DNA of 64,000 nt from Tessaracoccus coleopterorum (GCF_011174705.1 NZ_JAANIJ010000001.1:1798001-1862000), one strand, 5' to 3'; shown: positions 50,009 through 60,412, counted from the first letter of the stretch. Program-made: numbers and translations. Notes: generated by a model not told the origin, from the letters alone.

Positions 50009-51175
50009 ATGGCGCGTGCACCCCGCAGACTTCCGCCCGGAATCCTGCTCCTTCCGAGCGGGAACTACCGGGTTCGCTACCTCGGCCCCGACGGGAAGCG
50101 GTATTCCAAGACCTTCACCCACCTGCAGGACGCGAGGTATTGGCAGGCGTCCGAGCAGCGCCTCATCGATCAAGACGGCTGGACCCCGCCGGAGGTACGT
50201 CAGCGCCGACAGGACTCTGCAGCGCTCACCGTGGCCGAGTGGGCCGAGCAGCGCATCCTGGCATGGTCCACCCGATCGAGGTCGCCCATCGTCGGCAGCA
50301 CCGTCGAGGACTACCGACGGTGCCTGCGTCTCCGGATCGACGGCTGGCTCGGGGACACACCCTCGCACTCGTCACTGCCGCGATCGTGCGCAAGTGGCAC
50401 GAGGCTCTCCCGGACACACCGACCATGAACGGGAAGGCCTACGATCTCCTCAAGCACCTCATGAACGACGCCGTCAACGACGAGCTGATCGCGGCCAACC
50501 CGTGCCGCATCGTCGGAGCCGGCAAACCACGAGCCAAGGGGCAGCTGAGGCGCTCAGCGCAAGCGATATTGGGCCGTACCTCGAAGCGGTGGAGGAATAT
50601 TACCGCCCAGCCCTGGCAGTGGCCGTCCTGGGTGGCCTCCGATCTGGGGAGGTACGTGGCCTGCGTCGGCGCGATCTCGACGTGGAACAGGGCTTCATCC
50701 GAGTCGCCGGGCCATCCGACGGGAACAGGTGGCCGAGGGCGAGTACAAGCGCGACTACACAGACACCAAGACTCCGGCTGGGAAGCGCGTCATCTACCTA
50801 CCCGCCGCAGTGCTGGACTACCTCCGGCCTTGGGTCCAGAACCACAATTTCGCACCCGACGAGCTGCTCTTCCCGGCCCGCCGTACAGGCAAGATCATGA
50901 ACGAGACGGTGCTGGCAGCAGCGCACCGGCGCGCTGCCAGGCAGATCGGCCGTCCGACGCTCACCCTGCACAATCTCCGGGCAACCGCTGCCACTCTCGC
51001 AAAGCAAGCAGGCATGACTGACCGTGAGGTGCAACGCCGCTTTGGTCACACAACGGCGGCAATGGCTAACCTGTACCAAGTGCCCGAACTTGAGCGGGAC
51101 AAGTCGGGTGCTGCCATGATCGATTCTCTGCTCCAGTCACGTGGGCATCAAGCCCGGCTCCCCAGTGACGACTGA
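50009..51175 (+). CDS. Tyrosine integrase of the tRNA-Ala island, frameshifted
   Basis: Phage-type integrase of about 390 residues. ATG at 50009 follows a GGGAGGGAG site: MARAPRRLPPGILLLPSGNY. An N-terminal arm-binding beta domain is seen in VRYLGPDGKRYSKTFTHLQD. The core-binding part contains YRRCLRLRIDGWLGD. The catalytic domain shows Arg in VLGGLRSGEVRGLRRRDLD, Lys in TKTPAGKRVIYLP, the HxxR box as TLHNLRATAATLAKQAG, then FGHTTAAMANLYQV with the nucleophilic Tyr. Frameshifts near 50355, 50555 and 50725. It directly adjoins tRNA-Ala and marks the left end of the copper island. Confidence 0.9.
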
Positions 51176-51263
51176 TCCCTCTGCGCGAGCTCTTACGCTC
51201 ACGGGCTTCTGATTCACCATTCCTGCCTACTACGGGCCGCGGAGATGCGCGGTTGATCGATCG

Positions 51264-52747
51264 TCAGGCGTAGCGCATCGTCGTCATCATCCCGACTTCC
51301 GCGTGGTAGATGTTGTGGCAGTGCAGCATCCACTCGCCGGGGTTGTCGGTGATGAGGTTGAGTTCGATGGTCTGCATGGGGGTCAGGAGCACGGTGTCCT
51401 TGCGGAGGCCTCCGCTGCCCGGGAGTCCCCAGGTGTGGCCGTGGATGTGCATGGGGTGGGCCATCATGGTCATGTTGGTCATGCGCATCCGGACGCGCCG
51501 GTCGGGGCTCACGTCGAGTGGTTCGTGGTCGCCGAACTTGCGGCCGTTGATGCCCCAGCCGTAGGGGTCCATCTGACCGTTGAGTTCCACGTCGAAGGTG
51601 TCGTCGGGCTCGCCGTCTGGCAGGCGCGCCTGCGCTGCGGCGCGTAGTTGCGTCCCGAGCAGGGCGTCGCCGTCGAGTTCCGGGACTGGGGCATCCGTCG
51701 AGGGCGCGTCGCCCGAGGCCGTCCGAACGACGGCGCGGGCGGTCCCGGTCTTGCCCTCGGGCCGTGCCGCGAGCGGGAAGGTCCCGTCGCGCAGGGTGAC
51801 CGTCACGTCGTAGCGCTCTCCCATTGCGATGTACAGGGCTGCGGTGTCCGCGGGTTCGACGGGGAATCCGTCGGAGTGTGTGACGGTCATGGTGTGGCCC
51901 CCAACGCCAGCTTGAAGATGGTGTCCGAGGCGGCGTTGATGATCCTGATGCGGATGCGCTGTCCCGGCTTGGCTTCGAAGGTTGCGGGGGCTTCGGGTAC
52001 GCGTCCGTTGATGAGGTAGTGCGGGTAGTCGACGTCGCCGGCGTCCCCCAGGGCGAGGATGCCCCGTGTCTCATGTCGCGCATGTTCCCGTGGCCCATTC
52101 CCATCGAGACCGGGCCGTTCTCCGCGGCGAAATCCTCGAAGATCTCGTCCGGGCCCCGGCCCACGCCGTCGGTCCAGTCGTCGAGGACCACGATCCATTC
52201 GTCGTCATAGGCCCCGGTTCGTCGGGGTCGTCGATGATCAGGGGTGCATACAGGGCGCGGTCGAGTTGGACGCCGGAGTGCGGATGGAAGAAGAAGGTAC
52301 CGGGGTCCGGTGCGACGAACTCGTAGGTGAAGCTCGTGCCGGGCTCGATGGGGTCCTGCGTCACTCCCGGCACGCCGTCGGCGGCGTGGTGCAGTCGGAC
52401 GCCGTGCCAGTGCACGCTGGTCGAGGCGGGCAACTGGTTGTCGACGGTGATCCTGAACAGGTCTCCGGCCGTGCCGCGCAGCACACCCATGCTCGAATCG
52501 TCGTACGCCCAAGTCTTCGCCGTCAGGCCGCCGAGGTCGAGCGTGACCGGCCGCGGTGTCAACGCCTGCTGCACGACGGAACGCCCCGGCGCCGGAGCGA
52601 GCGAAGGGGCCGGGTACGAGCGAGAGGCACCGGAGCCGGGCGCTGGAGTGCCGGGCTTGTTCGAGGGGCTCGTGCAGGCGGACAGGAGTCCCGCCCGGCG
52701 ATGCCCGTGGCGCCGAGGAGCAGGTGGCGGCGGTTCAAAGCGGTCAT
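51264..52747 (-). CDS. Multicopper oxidase, Tat and lipoprotein signal, frameshifted
   Basis: Cupredoxin-fold laccase-like oxidase of about 495 residues, probably oxidising Cu(I) to the less toxic Cu(II) outside the membrane. The start MTALNRRHLLLGATGIAG has twin arginines, and after one added G the lipobox is LLSAC. Copper motifs are SVHWHGVRLHH, GTFFFHPHSGVQLDRALYAP, HPMHIHGHTWGLP and MLHCHNIYHAEVGMMTTM. The spacing and final HCHNIYHxxxGM are those of CueO/CopA-type three-domain oxidases. A Met/His-rich loop SMGMGHGNMRDMRHG may sense copper. Several frameshifts. A CsoR-like box lies 7 bp upstream. Confidence 0.92.
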
Positions 52748-52753
52748 GAGCCA

Positions 52754-52769
52754 ATACTCCCCTGGGTAT
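52754..52769. promoter_or_regulatory. CsoR-type operator upstream of multicopper oxidase
   Basis: ATACTC-CCCT-GGGTAT is one mismatch from the perfect palindrome before copA and lies 7 bp from the oxidase start codon. A TTGACC near 52803-52808 on the minus strand could be the -35 element. Confidence 0.7.
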
Positions 52770-52928
52770 CGTCCTCATCCAAGCGTGGAATGTTCAGGAA
52801 CGGTCAAGGTTCCGTGGGTAGGGACATGCCAGGATCTTGACGGGATCTTCACCGAATCCGCACCCGGGCCAGATCCGGTGCGCGCACAGTGATCGCGGGA
52901 CTTTTCACGAAGAACAAGGAGAAAGTCA

Positions 52929-54119
52929 GTGATTCGCATCACCAAACGGAGCTGGCGCAGCCCAGCGACCCTCACCGTCCTCGCCACGGTGGCCCTTGCG
53001 TTGAGCGCCTGCGGCCAAGGCGAGGGCACCGACCCGAACTCCGGCATGACAACACTGGAGCGAGCGGCGACAGAAGATGGCGCAACCGTGGCGACTGAGG
53101 ACTCAACCGCCTCGGGGTCGACGCTGGAGATCGCGTCCGTCGACGGCACCGTATGGGTCGCCAACGAGGACGGGGACTCGCTCAGCGCGCTGGACGCCGC
53201 CACCGGCGAGGTCGTCACGACTGTGACAGGAATCGAGAGCCCGCACAACGTGCAGGTGAGCCCCGATGGCAGCACCGTTTGGGCCGTCAGCGGACACAAC
53301 AACGCACTCGTGGCCCTGGATGCGGAGACCTACGAACTGCGGGGACGGCACCCACCGGCACGAGTCCCGCGCACGTGATCGTCACACCGGACGGCGAGAC
53401 TGTGTATGTCACCAACGCCGGCGACGACACAATGAGCGTCTACGAGGCGGACTCGCTCGAGTTGCGTGCCACCATCGACCTGAGCGCTGGCCCGCACGGG
53501 CTGCGGGCCAGTCCCGACGGGTCAACCGTGGTCGTCGCCAACACCACGGCCGGCGCGATCGACGTCGTCGATACTGCTACGAACGCGGTGGCCGCCAGTA
53601 TCCCCGTGGGCGACTCGCCACCTCAGGTGGCGGTCAGCGCCGACGGAAGATATGTCTACGTGACCCTCATCGGGTCCAGCTCGGTGGTGAAAGTCGACCT
53701 CGCGGAACAACAGGTCATCGGATCGGTTGCGGTCCCGGCGCCCCGGTGCAGCTTTACCTCACCGCCGACGGGACGCGGCTGCTCTCGGCGGACCAAGGTA
53801 CCGACGACACGCCCGGCACCACGGTGACCATGATCGACCCCGAGTCCATGACCGTCGAGTCCACCGTGCAAGCCGGGTCCGGGCCGCACGGTGTCGTCAT
53901 CGAGCCCACCGGGCAGCGAGCCTGGGTCACCAACCTCTACGACGACACGGTCTCGGTCATCGACCTCACCGTGAAGGCCACCATGGCGACGGTGACCGTG
54001 GGCGACAAGCCCAACGGGATCAGCTACAGCCCGCTGCCGCCGGCCCCGGGCCGGGCACCGTCGAGATCAGCGTGCCGGAATACGCTACCGCGACCGGGGC
54101 CGGCCACGACGAGCACTGA
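52929..54119 (+). CDS. Beta-propeller (YVTN/YncE-like) lipoprotein, frameshifted
   Basis: About 398 residues. A signal peptide MIRITKRSWRSPATLTVLAT ends with the lipobox LSAC, so it is lipid anchored outside the membrane. The body is about seven repeats of 40-45 residues of the form VSPDGSTVWAVSGHNNALVAL, VTPDGETVYVTNAGDDTMSV and ADGRYVYVTLIGSSSVVKVD, typical of YVTN propellers. The end is EYATATGAGHDEH. Frameshifts near 53345, 53745 and 54050. The role in copper resistance is not established; metal binding or electron-carrier partner of the oxidase is an inference. It is divergent from the oxidase. Confidence 0.85.
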
Positions 54120-54155
54120 CGGATCCCCGATCGCGCGTTAGCTCGGGCAACGTGG

Positions 54156-54186
54156 ACCGCACCCCGGCCATTCGCCGGGGTGCGGT
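54156..54186. terminator. Hairpin between convergent island genes
   Basis: A 13-bp perfect stem ACCGCACCCCGGC and complement closes a five-base CATTC loop. It separates the propeller gene from the convergent membrane-protein gene. Confidence 0.85.
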
Positions 54187-54216
54187 TCGCTTGTGTTGGA
54201 GTGCCTGAAAGGCTGA

Positions 54217-54642
54217 TCACTCGTGGTGACCGTCGTGTTCCTCCGCTGCTGGCGTCGCTGAAGGCGCCGGTGCGGCGGGCTCTTCCCCGCTTCGGGGTTC
54301 GGGGTTGAACAGGGGCCGAGGACGAGCGTGGAGAAGAGGAACAACGTCGAGAAGATCACGACACCGATTGCGGGCGCCTTCCAGGTGGCGAAGCGTCGGT
54401 GGATGCGGCGGAGGAGGGGAATGCTCAGCAGCAGCCCGCCACGTACAACACGGCGTTGCCCAGGAACCCCGTCAGGATCGCTGCACCGGCCAGGAACCCG
54501 ACGTGGTGCATCACGTGGGGGCGAGCCCCATGAGCGCGCCGAGGGTGGCGCGGGCGCCCGCCCAAGCCGTGCCGAGGAGACTGCGCGCTCCCTCGCCGGC
54601 AGGCTCCGCCGGAGCCATCACTTCCTCGGGGGTTGCGTCCAT
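54217..54642 (-). CDS. Island membrane protein with His-rich end, frameshifted
   Basis: Reconstructed 143-residue protein; three single bases (near 54517, 54435 and 54318) must be added. Start MDATPEEVMAPAEPAGEGAR, then the hydrophobic segments HHVGFLAGAAILTGFLGNAV plus LYVAGLLLSIPLLRRIHRRF and PAIGVVIFSTLFLFSTLVLG. The end is PAAEEHDGHHE, with possible metal-binding His. Loop LMGLAPHVMHHVGF is Met/His rich. Similar membrane proteins accompany copper ATPases and oxidases in actinobacterial islands. Proposed function: membrane copper binding or transfer, not proven. It follows the Met/His peptide gene by 12 bp. Confidence 0.65.
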
Positions 54643-54654
54643 CACGCGTGCGTC

Positions 54655-54865
54655 CTAGCCGTTGTGGTGGGCGCCCCAGCCGGAGAACCCCTGGTGCATG
54701 ACGCCGGGTTCTGGGTGCCGCTGAAGCCCATGTCGGCGGCGTGCATGCGGACGTGCTCGGCGAAGTGGCGTCCGGTGGACTCCTCGGCGCCCGCAGGTGC
54801 GGCGGTCACTGCGAGCAGTGCGGCAGCGGCGGCCACGAGGGCCGCGATCCTCTTCGTGGGGTCAT
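54655..54865 (-). CDS. Small secreted His/Met-containing protein, frameshifted
   Basis: About 69 residues. An AAGGAGA site precedes the ATG at 54865. Two added C bases give MTPTKRIAALVAAAAALLAV ... PAGA as signal peptide. The mature part of about 42 residues is STGRHFAEHVRMHAADMGFS followed by NPGVMHQGFSGWGAHHNG. It contains about six His and three Met spaced like copper ligands (HxxxHxxMH, MHQ, HH). A periplasmic/extracytoplasmic copper buffer is a plausible role. It lies in an lgt-peptide-membrane protein run. Confidence 0.6.
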
Positions 54866-54979
54866 GTGGGGTCTCCTTTTGTCGGGCGGCGGCACGAGAG
54901 CCACCACAACCATCTTCCCGCCGGCAGGTATGGATTCGGTGAAGCCTCGACCCGGCTTCGATCAAGGGTCGGCGGCGCG

Positions 54980-55791
54980 TCAGGCCGCCGGGCTCGTCGT
55001 GGACGCGGCCATGATCGGCGCTTCGGTCCCGGCCTGTGCCGGTTCCTCATCCTCGCTGACTGGAGCGGGCCCGTGCAGGGCCTCCCGGACGATCAAGGCG
55101 GTGCCGGCGAGCATGCTGACGATGCCGAGCACCTGCGCCTCGGTGAGGCCGAACAGGATGGGATTGTTGATCCGGACGAACTCGACGAGCAACCTGGCCG
55201 CTCCGCTCAGGCGAGATAGGCGCCGAACATGGTGAGCGGGCCGACGCGGCGTCCCAGCGCCCACAGGACGCCCGCGATCAAGAATGCCCGGCCGCCTCAT
55301 ACAGCTGGGCGGGGTGGACCGGGACGTCGACCGGGACCGCGCCGTTGGGAAGGCCATCCCCACGGGAGATCCGTAGGTTTGCCGTAGGTACCGTCGCCCG
55401 CAAGGAAACAGCCGATCCGACCGATGCCGTAGGCCACCGACAGCGGAGCAGCCATCGCGCCGGCGACCTTCGGCAGCGACAGCGCGTGCCGGCGGGTCAT
55501 GACGACCACTGCGAGCGTTCCGCCGATCAGGCCGCCGTACCAGACGAAGCCGGAGCCGCCGAGCATGTGCCAGGACAGGTGTTGGAAGTTGGCGATGAGG
55601 AAGTACACCTTGGCGGCGACGAAGCCCCAGATTGTGGCCCACAGCGCGATCGAGTGGGCCAACTCTTTGTCGTATCCGATCCGTTGGAAGGACCGGCCGA
55701 GCAGGTAGGCACCCGCCAGCAGCGCGAGCGCCTTGCTCAGTCCATAGGACTGGACCCCCACACCGAACACCGAAAACAACTCAGGCCACAC
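54980..55791 (-). CDS. lgt: Prolipoprotein diacylglyceryl transferase, frameshifted, island-borne
   Basis: Transfers diacylglycerol to the lipobox Cys of lipoproteins. About 270 residues with seven helices. GTG start at 55791: MWPELFSVFGVGVQSYGLSK. Family signature AYGIGRIGCFLAGDGTYGKP and then LPWGWPF-like, preceded by GGSGFVWYGGLIGGTLAVVV and followed by VHPAQLYEAAGH. The end includes LLVEFVRINNPILFGLTEAQ and a disordered tail. Frameshifts near 55360, 55285 and 55215. This is probably a second lgt for the island's own lipoproteins; a housekeeping copy should be elsewhere. Confidence 0.9.
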
Positions 55792-55965
55792 AGTCGACTC
55801 CCGTCGTCGAATCACGGAGGACGCGCAGCCGCGCCACTGACTCCACGCTGACCGATCTGCGTCAAGCGCCTGACCGGGATCGGCCAAGATTCGGTCAAGA
55901 TCCGCCGCAGGCTCTGCCCCCTCGCACCAGTGCACGGATCTTGATCGAACCTCGATCGAATCCCA

Positions 55966-55994
55966 TTGCGGTTCGCATAGTCCCGCCGTAGTCT
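55966..55994 (+). promoter_or_regulatory. copA promoter
   Basis: TTGCGG (55966-55971) and TAGTCT (55989-55994) are spaced by 17 bp. The CsoR-type palindrome begins 7 bp downstream, overlapping the start of transcription. Confidence 0.6.
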
Positions 55995-56000
55995 CGCTGT

Positions 56001-56016
56001 ATACCCCCCAGGGTAT
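56001..56016. promoter_or_regulatory. CsoR-type operator upstream of copA
   Basis: Perfect palindrome ATACCC-CCCA-GGGTAT of the type bound by CsoR repressors. It lies between lgt and copA, and the csoR gene is in the same operon. Copper binding to CsoR would release it. Confidence 0.8.
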
Positions 56017-56039
56017 GAACTTTCGAGTGAGGTGGCGTG

Positions 56040-58812
56040 ATGGTTTGGCTTGTTCTGGTCGGCGCAGGAGTGCTGACTGCATTGCTGTTGTGGTTCTTCT
56101 TCGGTCCGAAGAAGGCTGGGAGCGTGCACGTCGAGGACGGGGTGCAGGTGGTGGAGGTCACCGTCGATGGTGGCTACAGTCCCGGGTGATCGAGGGGTGC
56201 GTCCCGGTGTTCCGGTGCGGATCCTGTTCGACCGCAGGGAGGTGGTGAATGCACATCGCGGGTGGTGATGCCGGACTTCAAGATCAATGCGAGCCTGCCG
56301 GCGTTCCGGACCACGGCCGTCGAGTTCACCCCTGAGGCTGCCGGCGAGTACCGGTTCGCCTGTGGATGAACATGGTCTCGGGCCTGATCCGGGTCACCGG
56401 TGCTGTGCCGGAGACTCCACCTGCCCTCGCCCAGCCCGACGCAGCGGCAGCGGAAGCGGCCACGCCGGGCACCGTCGCGAACGCGTCACGGCTCGTCTCC
56501 GACAATGACGATGATGAGTCGGAGCGGGCCGCCGAGATCCGGGATCTCACGCGGCGAGTGCTCGGCGGCGCGCTGCTCACGCTGCCCGTGCTGGTGGCGG
56601 TGATGGGTGTCGAACTGTTCAAGGCGGCCTGGGTGCCGGAGTTCCTGATGAACCCTTGGCTGCAGCTGGCGCTGATTGCGCCGGTGATGCTGTGGACCGG
56701 CTGGCCGATCCATCGCGTGGGCTGGCGGGCGCTGTCGCACCGCACCGCTGACATGAACTCGCTGATCACGCTCGGCACGGTGGCCGCCTTCGGCTACAGC
56801 CTCGTGGTGACGTTCGCGCCGCAGATCCTCCCTCCGGAGTTGCAGCAGGTGTACTACGAGGCGGTTGGCGTGATCATCACCTTGATCTTGCTGGGCCGCC
56901 TGCTGGAGACGAAGGCGAAGGCGGGCACGGGCGAGGCCATCCGCAAACTCATCGGCCTCCAGCCGCGTACCGCCCGGGTCCTGCGCCTGGGCAGCGAGGT
57001 TGAGATCCCGGTCGAGGAGGTTGAGGTCGGGGATGTGGTGCTGATTCGGCCCGGCGAGAAGATCCCCGTCGACGGTGAGGTGATTTCGGGGTCTTCGGCC
57101 GTGGACGAGTCCATGGTGACCGGCGAATCGATGCCGGTGACCAAGACCGTGGGCGATCCGGTGATCGGCGCGACGATCAACTCCACCGGCGCGTTGCGCT
57201 ACCAGGCCACCCACGTCGGGGCCGACACGATGCTCGCCCAGATCATCAAGTTGGTCCGCGAGGCGCAGGGCTCGAAGGCCCCCATTCAGCGGCTGGTGGA
57301 CAAGGTCTCCAGCTACTTCGTCCCCGCTGTCATCATCATCGCCGTCTGGACCTTGGCGATCTGGCTCCTGCTCGGCCCTCAGCCCGCGTTCGTGTTCGCG
57401 CTCGTCGCCGCGGTCTCGGTGCTGATCATCGCCTGCCCCTGCGCGCTCGGCTTGGCGACGCCGATGTCGATCACTGTCGGCACCGGCAAGGGTGCTGAGC
57501 ACGGCATCCTGATCCGATCCGCCGAGGCTCTCGAAACCGCCCACAAGCTCGACGCCATCATCCTCGACAAGACCGGCACGATCACCAAGGGCGTCCCTAT
57601 CCTCACCGACGTCGCCGCCGCTGGGGCCACGACGAGGACCAGTTGCTCGGCTGGGTGGCCGCCTTGGAGAAGAGCTCTGAGCACCCGCTGGCCGCCGCGA
57701 TCGTCGCGGGCGCCGTCGAGCGCGGTATCTCGGTGCCCGACATGGACGACTTCGACTCGATCACCGGGCAGGGCGTGCGCGGCCGGGTTGACGGACATGA
57801 CGTCCTCGTCGGCAACCGCCGGTTGTTCGCAGCAGGCGGAGTGATCGACGAGGCCTTGCTCCCCTGCACGACGCGCTCGCCGCCGACGGCAAGACCCGAT
57901 GCTGGTCGCGGTCGACGGCCGCGCCGCGGGGTGGTGGCCGTCGCCGACACCATCAAGGAAGGATCCCCGGCCGCGGTCGCGGCCCTCCAGGCCCGCGGCA
58001 TCGAAGTGATCATGATGACCGGGGACAACAGGGCCACGGCCGCGGCGATCGCGGCGCAGGTCGGAATCCGTCGCGTCGTCGCCGAAGTGATGCCCGAACA
58101 CAAGGCCGCCGAGGTCCGCCGCCTCCAGGAGGAGGGGAAGGTCGTCGGTATGGTCGGCGACGGCATCAACGACGCCCCCGCACTGGCGCAAGCCGACGTC
58201 GGCTCCGCGATCGGCACCGGCACCGACGTGGCCATCGAATCCTCCGACGTCACCCTCATCTCCGGCGCCCTCTCGGGTGTCGTCACGGCAGTGGACCTGT
58301 CCCGCGCCACGATGCGCAACATCAAACAGAACCTCGTGTTCGCGTTCCTCTACAACACCCTCGGCATCCCCATCGCGGCCGGCCTGCTGTACCCGTTCTT
58401 CGGGATCCTGCTCAGCCCGATGATCGCCGCCGGCGCCATGGCGCTCTCGTCCCTGTCCGTCGTCGCCAACGCCAACCGCCTGCGAGGCTGGACGCCCCGC
58501 CCCATCCCGGAGCCCGGCCCGACCGGGCACGCCACGACGCCCGTCGTGGAAATCGGCGGCACCGTATCCGCCGCCACCACCACCGCAGAAAAGGACACCA
58601 CCATGTTCGGCAAGAAGAAGACCCCCACCCACATCGACCCCGTCTGCGGGATGAAGGTACAGCCCGCAAAGGCCGCCGCCACCCGCGACCATGACGGCAA
58701 CACGTTCTACTTCTGCTCCACGCACTGCGCAGCAGCGTTTGACGCGGACCCCCACCGCTACGGGCACCCGCAACCCGAAGCCACCGCGCACGGCCCACAC
58801 TCCGGCCACTAA
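56040..58812 (+). CDS. copA: Copper P1B-type ATPase with N-terminal cupredoxin-like and C-terminal YHS domains, frameshifted
   Basis: Exports Cu(I) from the cytosol, about 924 residues. A helix [20 protein letters not shown] is followed by a cupredoxin-like domain (copper-ligand candidates in [12 protein letters not shown] and [11 protein letters not shown]). Then eight helices with the catalytic parts: MVTGESMPV, the metal-site [15 protein letters not shown], the phosphorylation motif [10 protein letters not shown], the HP motif [10 protein letters not shown] and the hinge [14 protein letters not shown]. The end, [14 protein letters not shown] ... [13 protein letters not shown], is a YHS domain. 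An in-frame ATG at 58603 with an AAAAGGA site might start it as a separate gene. Frameshifts near 56190, 56240, 56363, 57625 and 57880. Confidence 0.9.
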
Positions 58813-58842
58813 CCGAGTCGACATGCGGGAGGTAGGATCGAC

Positions 58843-59124
58843 ATGGCCAGCACCGACGACAAGCACGCGCTCATCAACCGGCTCAACCGCATCGAAGGCC
58901 AGATCCGTGGCATCTCCCGCATGGTCGACCAGGACACGTACTGCATACAAACCCTCACGCAACTCTCGGCCGTCAACAGCGCACTGCGCTCGGTGGCACT
59001 GGAACTCACCCAACACCACCTGCAGCACTGCCTCGCCGAAGCGGTCGAGTCCGGCGACCGCCAGCTCCACGACGCCAAGGTGCAGGAGGTCTCCGCAGCG
59101 ATCGGGCGCCTGCTGCGCAGCTGA
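58843..59124 (+). CDS. csoR: CsoR-family copper-sensing repressor
   Basis: 93-residue all-helical repressor, intact. MASTDDKHALINRLNRIEGQ, then IRGISRMVDQDTYCIQTLTQ, and LELTQHHLQHCLAEAVESG. The Cu(I) site is the conserved Cys in DTYC plus His and Cys in HHLQHC, as in Mycobacterium and Streptomyces CsoR. Copper binding lowers DNA affinity. It follows copA and should act at the two ATACCC-type palindromes at 52754 and 56001. No HTH motif, as usual for this family. Confidence 0.95.
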   Translation: MASTDDKHALINRLNRIEGQIRGISRMVDQDTYCIQTLTQLSAVNSALRSVALELTQHHLQHCLAEAVESGDRQLHDAKVQEVSAAIGRLLRS

Positions 59125-59274
59125 GGAAGCCCCTCCCCTGACTTCGCCCCCGGCCCCGCTGGCGGGCGGAGAGCATCGGGAAGAAGAACGCGCGGCAACC
59201 CGACGGCCGAACAGAACGACGACCGCGAATAACTCGCAGAACACCACGGCACGAAACAAGCACAGGAGGCTGTC

Positions 59275-60328
59275 ATGAACATCAAGGTTGCCGTCAACGG
59301 CTACGGAGTGATCGGCAAGAGGGTCGCGGACGCCATCCGGGCCATGCCCGACATGGACCTCGTCGGCGTGGCCGACGTCGCCACCGACTGGCGCATCCGT
59401 AGCGCGGTCGGACGCGGCATCGAGGTGTTCGCGGCCACCGATGACGCGGGAACCGCGATGCGAGCGGCCGGGGTACCTGTAGTGGGCATCCTGGAGGACC
59501 TGCTCGACCAGGTCGACGTGGTCGTGGACACCACCCCGAAGAAGGTCGCCGCCACCAACCTGCAGGCCTACCAGGCCGCCGGGGTCAAATCCGTCTTCCA
59601 AGGCGGGGAGTCCCACACCACCACCGGGCACTCCTTCGTCGCCCAGGCCAACTACGCCACCACGCTGGGCCGGGACGCCACCCGGGTGGTCTCGTGCAAC
59701 ACCACCAGCATCGTGCGCGTCCTCGGGGCGCTGCAGGACGCCGACCTCCTCGTCCGCGCCCGCGGGGTCCTGATCCGGCGGGCCACCGACCCGGGCGAGT
59801 CCCACCAGGACGGCATCATGAACACGATGGTCCCCGAGGCCTCCATCCCCTCCCACCAGGGCCCAGATGCCCGCACGGTCCTGCCTGACCTGGACGTGGT
59901 CACCATGGCCGCGAAGGCGGCGCACACCCAGACCCACAACCACTACTGGACCCTCCAGCTGACCCGGCCCGCCAGCCGCGGGGAGGTCCTTGATGCCCTG
60001 CGTGCGGCCCCAGAATCGCGTTCATCCGCATGGCCGACGGCCTCACAGCCCTGAACACCACCGTCGAGCTCATGCGCGACATCGGCCGGCCCCGCGGGGA
60101 CATGTGGGAAGTCGGAGTGTGGGAGGACGTCCTGACCGTCGAGGGGACGAGGCCTACCTGACCTATCAGGTCTACAACGAGGCCATCGTCGTCCCCGAGA
60201 CCATCGATGCCATCCGCGCCCTGGCCGGCACCGTGACCGACGGCGCCGAATCCATCGCGATGACGGATGAGGCCCTAGGCATGCTCCGGGAGTTCTTGCC
60301 CGACCCGGTCCGGGCGACGACGGCCTGA
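59275..60328 (+). CDS. Archaeal-type (type II) glyceraldehyde-3-phosphate dehydrogenase, frameshifted
   Basis: Phosphorylating GAPDH of the archaeal class, about 350 residues. Dinucleotide site MNIKVAVNGYGVIGKRVADA. VVVDTTPKKVAATNLQAYQA and KSVFQGGESHTTTGHSFVAQ precede the nucleophile Cys in VVSCNTTSIVRVLGAL. A His/Lys-rich loop follows, and the C-terminus is ALGMLREFLPDPVRATT. It is clearly related to type II GAPDH and not to the normal bacterial GapA. Frameshifts near 60010 and 60148. It is placed directly after csoR. Copper is known to inhibit bacterial GapA, so this may be a copper-tolerant substitute. Confidence 0.88.
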
Positions 60329-60412
60329 GACATGAGCAGGTGGCCCAGCATCCCGCCAGGCCCCGTCCATGCACCGCCTATCGGCCACAGGCCGGGAAGG
60401 GAAGACCGAATC

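Noticed and set aside
57379..59943. Very long antisense open frame (over 850 codons) opposite copA/csoR/GAPDH
   Set aside because: High-GC codon bias leaves antisense frames open. The plus strand encodes clear domain motifs, and the antisense product is Gly/Val/Arg/Asp-rich without motifs.
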